DNA from: CAWINH01 sp963837425 | Lineage (GTDB): Bacteria > Chloroflexota > Limnocylindria > QHBO01 | Direction: 5' to 3' | Assembly: GCA_963837425.1 (NCBI GenBank) | Contig: CAWINH010000010.1 | Coordinates: 1 to 43,863, forward strand | Length of the DNA: 43,863 nucleotides | Shown here: piece after piece, positions 40,172 through 43,863 of the stretch | How positions within the stretch are numbered: position 1 is the first letter of the stretch | Layout: the number at the start of each line of letters is the position of its first letter | Notes under the pieces: model-generated | The model's input: the letters and a program-made list of their open reading frames with translations, nothing else | Database searches by the model: none | What the model was told of the DNA's origin: nothing | Position numbers and translations under genes: made by a program

Positions 40172-40948
40172 GTGCCGAATGTCACGCTCTACGCCGAGCG
40201 CCTCTTCAGCATCGGCCCCTGGGAGGTCACGAACAGCCTGATCGGGGCGGTGCTCGCCGGCCTGATCCTGGTCGTGGCCGCAATTTACGTCTCGCGGCAC
40301 GTGAGCGTCGTCCCGGGCCGGGTTCAGAGCCTGATCGAGCTCCCCTTCGAGTTCATGCTCGGCGTCGTTCGTGACCAGGGCGGACGCACCTGGCGCTCCA
40401 TGCTGCCGCTCATCGCCGCGATCTTCATCTTCCTGCTGGTTGCGAACTGGATGGGGATCCTGCCCGGGATCGGCACGATCGGCTACTACGCGGAGGAGCA
40501 CGGCGACCGGGTCCTGGTGCCTTACGTGCGCGCGGCCGCCGCTGACCTGAACTTCACGCTCGGCCTGGCGCTGATCTCGTTCGTCGTCTTCGTCTACTTC
40601 GGGATCAAGGTCCAGGGCCTGCGCGGCTACCTCGGCGAGGTGCTGGCCCCGCAGCCGCGCTGGCTCGCGCCGCTGATGGGCCCGATCGAGGTCATCAGCA
40701 ACCTGTCGCGGATCATCAGCCTCTCGATGCGGCTCTTCGGCAACGTCTTCGCCGGCGAGGTGCTCGTGCTGGTGCTGCTGGTGATCGGCCCGATGTTCAT
40801 CTTCTTGATCTCCGGCCTCGAGCTGCTCTTCGGGGCCGTCCAGGCGCTCGTCTTCGCGCTGCTCTCGATGACGTACGTCGTGCTCGCCACGATCGAGCAC
40901 GAGGGAGAGGCGCACCACGACAACCTCGAGCCTGCCGTCGGGGACTGA
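40172..40948 (+). CDS. atpB: F0F1 ATP synthase subunit a
   Basis: 258 residues with five or six membrane helices. ISNLSRIISLSMRLFGNVFAGE carries the essential Arg (SMRLFGN) of the proton half-channels, and QALVFALLSMTYVVLAT is the last helix. It starts with GTG 40172 and ends in a His/Glu/Asp-rich tail (HEGEAHHDNLEP). Confidence 0.96.
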   Translation: MPNVTLYAERLFSIGPWEVTNSLIGAVLAGLILVVAAIYVSRHVSVVPGRVQSLIELPFEFMLGVVRDQGGRTWRSMLPLIAAIFIFLLVANWMGILPGIGTIGYYAEEHGDRVLVPYVRAAAADLNFTLGLALISFVVFVYFGIKVQGLRGYLGEVLAPQPRWLAPLMGPIEVISNLSRIISLSMRLFGNVFAGEVLVLVLLVIGPMFIFLISGLELLFGAVQALVFALLSMTYVVLATIEHEGEAHHDNLEPAVGD

Positions 40949-40956
40949 TATGGGGA

Positions 40957-40979
40957 GCCCTCGCCCATTCGCGGAGGGC
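40957..40979 (+). other. Intercistronic hairpin before atpE
   Basis: GCCCTC and GAGGGC form a 6-bp stem with an 11-base loop just upstream of the AGGAGGA ribosome-binding site (40984-40990) of atpE. This is the position of elements that raise c-subunit translation or protect mRNA ends. Confidence 0.4.
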
Positions 40980-40999
40980 ATACAGGAGGAACGCAACAC

Positions 41000-41224
41000 G
41001 TGACCGGAGATGTGAGCTCTCTCGCCGCCGGGCTGGCGATCGGCCTCGGCGCTATCGGACCGGGCATCGGCCTGGGCATTGGCGTGTCGAAGGCGATGGA
41101 AGCGATCGGGCGCAACCCCGAGGCCTACAACACCCTCTTCGTGCCGTTCGTGCTGGGGATCGCGCTCACGGAGGCGGTCGCCATCTACGCGCTGGTCGTG
41201 GCGCTGATCATCAAGTTCGTGTAG
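41000..41224 (+). CDS. atpE: F0F1 ATP synthase subunit c
   Basis: 74 residues forming a hairpin of two helices: AAGLAIGLGAIGPGIGLGIGV, the polar loop GRNPEA, and LGIALTEAVAIYALVVALII with the ion-binding Glu. The first helix lacks the Gln of sodium-binding rings, so proton coupling is more likely. GTG 41000 follows AGGAGGA with nine-base spacing, the strongest ribosome site in the operon, consistent with the high stoichiometry needed. Confidence 0.96.
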   Translation: MTGDVSSLAAGLAIGLGAIGPGIGLGIGVSKAMEAIGRNPEAYNTLFVPFVLGIALTEAVAIYALVVALIIKFV

Positions 41225-41245
41225 CCCGCTGGGGCCCCCAACGAG

Positions 41246-41767
41246 ATGGAATTCTTCACCGCGTTCGGCGTCGACTGGTTCAAGCTCGGCGCGCAGATCG
41301 TCAACTTCCTCGTCATCCTCTACCTGCTGAACCGATTCGCGTTCAAGCCCCTGCTGCACAGCATGGACGAGCGGAGCGCCCGGATCGCGAAGGGGCTGGA
41401 GGACGCGGAGTCGGCGGCTCGCGACCGGGAGTTGGCCCGCGCCGAGCGGGAGGCCGCACTCGCCGAGTCCCGACGCGAGGCGCAGGCCATGGTCGCCCGC
41501 GCTGAGAAGGTCGCCGCCGACACGCGCGAGGAGCTTGTGGCCAGGGCGAAGGCCGAGGCCGAGCAGGTGCTGACCCGCGCCCGTGACGAGATCACCGCGG
41601 AGAAGGAGCGCGCGATCGCAGAGCTTCGCGGCCAGGTCGCCGACCTGGCGCTCGACGCCGCGGCAAAGCTCGTGCGTGCCGAGATGACGAGCAAGACGCA
41701 GCGTCGGCTCGTCGAGGAGTTCCTCGCCGACGAGAAGCCGGCGGGATCCGGCGGGACGAGGAGCTGA
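41246..41767 (+). CDS. atpF: F0F1 ATP synthase subunit b
   Basis: 173 residues with one N-terminal helix (FKLGAQIVNFLVILYLLNRF) followed by FKPLLHSMDERSARIAKGLEDAE and a long charged coiled coil rich in Ala, Glu and Arg. It forms the peripheral stalk. It ends close to atpH (two bases between stop and GTG). Confidence 0.94.
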   Translation: MEFFTAFGVDWFKLGAQIVNFLVILYLLNRFAFKPLLHSMDERSARIAKGLEDAESAARDRELARAEREAALAESRREAQAMVARAEKVAADTREELVARAKAEAEQVLTRARDEITAEKERAIAELRGQVADLALDAAAKLVRAEMTSKTQRRLVEEFLADEKPAGSGGTRS

Positions 41768-41769
41768 GC

Positions 41770-42333
41770 GTGTCGCGACGGGAGACTGCGGCGCGTCGCT
41801 ACGCCGAGGCCGCATTCGAGCTCGGGAGGCGCGAGGACTCCCTCGATGCCTGGGAACGCGACCTGGCCACGCTCCGCGACACGCTCCGCGAGCCGCAGCT
41901 GCGCGCCGTGGCCCAGCATCCCGCGATCCCCTACGCGGCGAAGGAGCGAGTGCTCCGTTCGCTCCTCGGGGAGCGGGTGGGCGCGGAGCCGCTCAACCTG
42001 ATCCTGCTCATGATCCGCCGTGGCCGGCCGCGAGCCGTGGACCCCATGGTCGACCGCTTCGAGGAGCTGCTGCGACGCGATCGCGGGATCAGCCGCGCGG
42101 AGGTCCGCAGCGCACTGGCCCTCGACGACGAGCAGCGCGCCTGGCTGGGATCCCGGCTCGAGGCGCTCACCGGCTCACGGGTCGAGATGGAGGAGCACGT
42201 TGACGCGTCCCTGATCGGCGGCGTGGCGATCAGGGTCGGCGACACGCTGTATGACGCGAGCGTGCGGAGCCGTCTCGAACGGCTTCGGACGCGCCTGACC
42301 GCCGTCCCCGGCGGCAGATCCGGCGCCAGATAA
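41770..42333 (+). CDS. atpH: F0F1 ATP synthase subunit delta
   Basis: 187 residues. RRYAEAAFELGRREDSLDAWERDL, then LLMIRRGRPRAVDPMVDRFEELL, and a C-terminal VEMEEHVDASLIGGVAIRVGDTLYDASVRSRL are typical of the delta/OSCP family that links the peripheral stalk to the alpha subunits. It starts with GTG 41770. Confidence 0.94.
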   Translation: MSRRETAARRYAEAAFELGRREDSLDAWERDLATLRDTLREPQLRAVAQHPAIPYAAKERVLRSLLGERVGAEPLNLILLMIRRGRPRAVDPMVDRFEELLRRDRGISRAEVRSALALDDEQRAWLGSRLEALTGSRVEMEEHVDASLIGGVAIRVGDTLYDASVRSRLERLRTRLTAVPGGRSGAR

Positions 42334-42346
42334 GGAAAGGAAGCGA

Positions 42347-43863
42347 ATGGCGATTCGATCCGACGAGATCACCTCGATCATCCGCAGCGAGATCTCCGGC
42401 TTCGACGAAGGGGCCGATGTCGCCGGTGTCGGCACCATCGTGGAGGTCGGAGACGGGATCGCCCAGATCTACGGTCTCTCGGGCGCGCTGGCCTCGGAGC
42501 TCCTCGAGTTCCCGGGGGGGGTCATGGGCATGGCCTTCAACCTCGAGGAGGAGACGGTCGGGGCGCTGATCCTCGGCGACTACACCCAGCTCAAGGAGGG
42601 CGACCAGGTCAAGACCACCGGTCGCGTCGTCGAGGTGCCGGTCGGCGACGCGCTGATCGGCCGCGTCGTGAACCCGCTCGGCGAGCCGATCGACGGCAAG
42701 GGCAAGATCGAGACGAAGCAGACCCGGCCGGTGGAGCGCATCGCCCCGGGCGTCATCGTCCGCCAGCCGGTCGACACCCCGGTCCAGACCGGGATCAAGG
42801 CCATCGACGCCATGATCCCGATCGGCCGTGGCCAGCGCGAGCTGATCATCGGCGACCGGCAGACGGGCAAGACCGCCATCGCCATCGACACGATCATCAA
42901 CCAGAAGGGGCAGGACCTCATCTGCATCTACGTCGCCATTGGCCAGAAGCAGTCGACGGTGGCACAGGTCGTGGCGCAGCTCGAGGAGCACGGCGCCATG
43001 GAGCACACGATCGTGGTCCTCGCCGGGGCCAGCGACCCGGCCCCGCTCCAGTACCTGGCGCCCTACGCGGGGGTGGCCATGGGGGAGGAGTTTCTCGACA
43101 ACGGCCGCGACGCGCTGTGCGTCTACGACGACCTCTCGAAGCACGCCTGGGCCTATCGCCAGGTCTCGCTCCTCATGCGGCGTCCTCCGGGGCGCGAGGC
43201 GTACCCGGGCGACATCTTCTACTCGCACTCGCGGCTCCTCGAGCGCGCGGCGCGGCTGAACAAGAAGGCCGGCGGTGGCTCCCTGACTGCGCTGCCGATC
43301 ATCGAGACCCAGGCGGGTGACGTGTCCGCCTACATCCCGACGAACGTGATCAGCATCACCGACGGTCAGATCTTCCTCCAGACCGACCTCTTCAACCAGG
43401 GCCAGCGGCCGGCCGTCAACGCCGGCATCAGCGTCAGCCGGGTGGGTGGCAACGCCCAGATCAAGGCGATGCGCCAGGTGGCCGGCAAGCTGCGCCTCGA
43501 CCTCGCGCAGTACCGCGAGCTGGCCGCGTTCGCGCAGTTCGCCTCCGACCTGGACAAGGCGACCCGCGACCAGCTGACGCGCGGCGAGAAGCTGACCTAC
43601 TCGCTCCGCCAGCCGCAGTTCGCGCCGGTCCCGGTCGAGAAGCAGGTCGCGATCCTGTGGTGCGGCACGAACGGCTACCTCGACGATGTCGACTCGAACC
43701 GGATCGGCGAGTTCGAGGCCGGCCTCTACCGCTTCCTGGAGTCGACGTACCCGAAGCTGCTGCCCGCGATCGCCAAGGAGCGGGCGATCAGCGAGAAGAC
43801 GACGGAGCTGCTGCGGAAGGCCGTGGACGAGTATCGTGGCCAGGCTGGCTTTGGCGCCCCCGC
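42347..43863 (+). CDS. atpA: F0F1 ATP synthase subunit alpha, 3'-truncated by the window
   Basis: 505 codons are present and the frame runs off the window end; the family length is about 505-520, so little is missing. Walker A is GDRQTGKTAIAID. AYPGDIFYSHSRLLERAARL, IETQAGDVSAYIPTNVISITDGQIFL and GISVSRVGGNAQIKAMRQVAG (with the arginine finger) identify the non-catalytic alpha subunit. ATG 42347 follows AAGGAAAGG. No internal stop or shift is seen. Confidence 0.97.
   Translation, partial: MAIRSDEITSIIRSEISGFDEGADVAGVGTIVEVGDGIAQIYGLSGALASELLEFPGGVMGMAFNLEEETVGALILGDYTQLKEGDQVKTTGRVVEVPVGDALIGRVVNPLGEPIDGKGKIETKQTRPVERIAPGVIVRQPVDTPVQTGIKAIDAMIPIGRGQRELIIGDRQTGKTAIAIDTIINQKGQDLICIYVAIGQKQSTVAQVVAQLEEHGAMEHTIVVLAGASDPAPLQYLAPYAGVAMGEEFLDNGRDALCVYDDLSKHAWAYRQVSLLMRRPPGREAYPGDIFYSHSRLLERAARLNKKAGGGSLTALPIIETQAGDVSAYIPTNVISITDGQIFLQTDLFNQGQRPAVNAGISVSRVGGNAQIKAMRQVAGKLRLDLAQYRELAAFAQFASDLDKATRDQLTRGEKLTYSLRQPQFAPVPVEKQVAILWCGTNGYLDDVDSNRIGEFEAGLYRFLESTYPKLLPAIAKERAISEKTTELLRKAVDEYRGQAGFGAP

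Overview
The window is a dense, high-GC (roughly two thirds G+C), core-genome stretch of a bacterial chromosome. GTG starts are frequent, TTG and CTG starts also seem to occur, and neighbouring genes overlap in many places (ATGA junctions). The gene order secA - prfB - ftsE - ftsX - ctpA - smpB ... ssrA, the cluster rplU - rpmA - rpmE - DUF1385 - prfA - prmC - sua5 - rpiB - (acnX) - glyA - atp, and the parA-parB-gyrB-gyrA run are Terrabacteria-like. I infer a deep-branching, high-GC lineage, most plausibly Chloroflexota (Limnocylindria-like) rather than a classical actinomycete. The sequence alone does not prove this.

Region 1 (1-6.1 kb): a PAP2-family membrane phosphatase, an ECF-type sigma factor with a membrane-anchored partner, tmRNA (ssrA), and three Tad/Flp pilus-type proteins (TadG-like and two TadE-like) with no secretion ATPase. 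Region 2 (6.1-15.1 kb, minus strand): secA, an SRPBCC protein, a Cys-rich unknown, prfB with its programmed +1 frameshift, ftsE-ftsX, an S41 protease and smpB. A tiny ORF with a very strong Shine-Dalgarno (SD) sequence and a perfect hairpin lie between the protease and smpB. Region 3 (15.1-23.6 kb, minus strand): one apparent chromosome-maintenance operon, parA-parB-gyrB-DUF4287-thioesterase-gyrA-prs, headed by a parS-like site and followed by a 51-bp repeat array.

Region 4 (23.6-28.0 kb, plus strand): a small LAGLIDADG-like protein beginning at the parS-like site, then mreD-mrdA-rodA for cell elongation, followed by a second array of the same 51-bp repeat. Region 5 (28-34.8 kb): an AI-2E-type exporter (minus), then a translation cluster: TIGR03936 protein, L21 (C-terminal tail frameshifted), L27, L31, DUF1385, RF1, PrmC and Sua5. 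Region 6 (34.8-39.3 kb): RpiB, a two-subunit aconitase X, an unknown protein and GlyA. Region 7 (39.6 kb to the end): the ATP synthase operon with two AtpI/AtpZ-like genes, then atpB, E, F, H and a 3'-truncated atpA.

The least ordinary features are the two 51-bp-period arrays of imperfect hairpins, about 12 kb apart. Each lies directly after the last gene of an operon and in that gene's orientation. Other points of interest are the parS-like/LAGLIDADG intergenic region, the Cys-rich protein with two CX3CX2C motifs upstream of prfB, a naturally quinolone-resistance-like GyrA, a series of TANACT -10 boxes at leaderless or short-leader genes, and several genes whose best start is a non-AUG codon.
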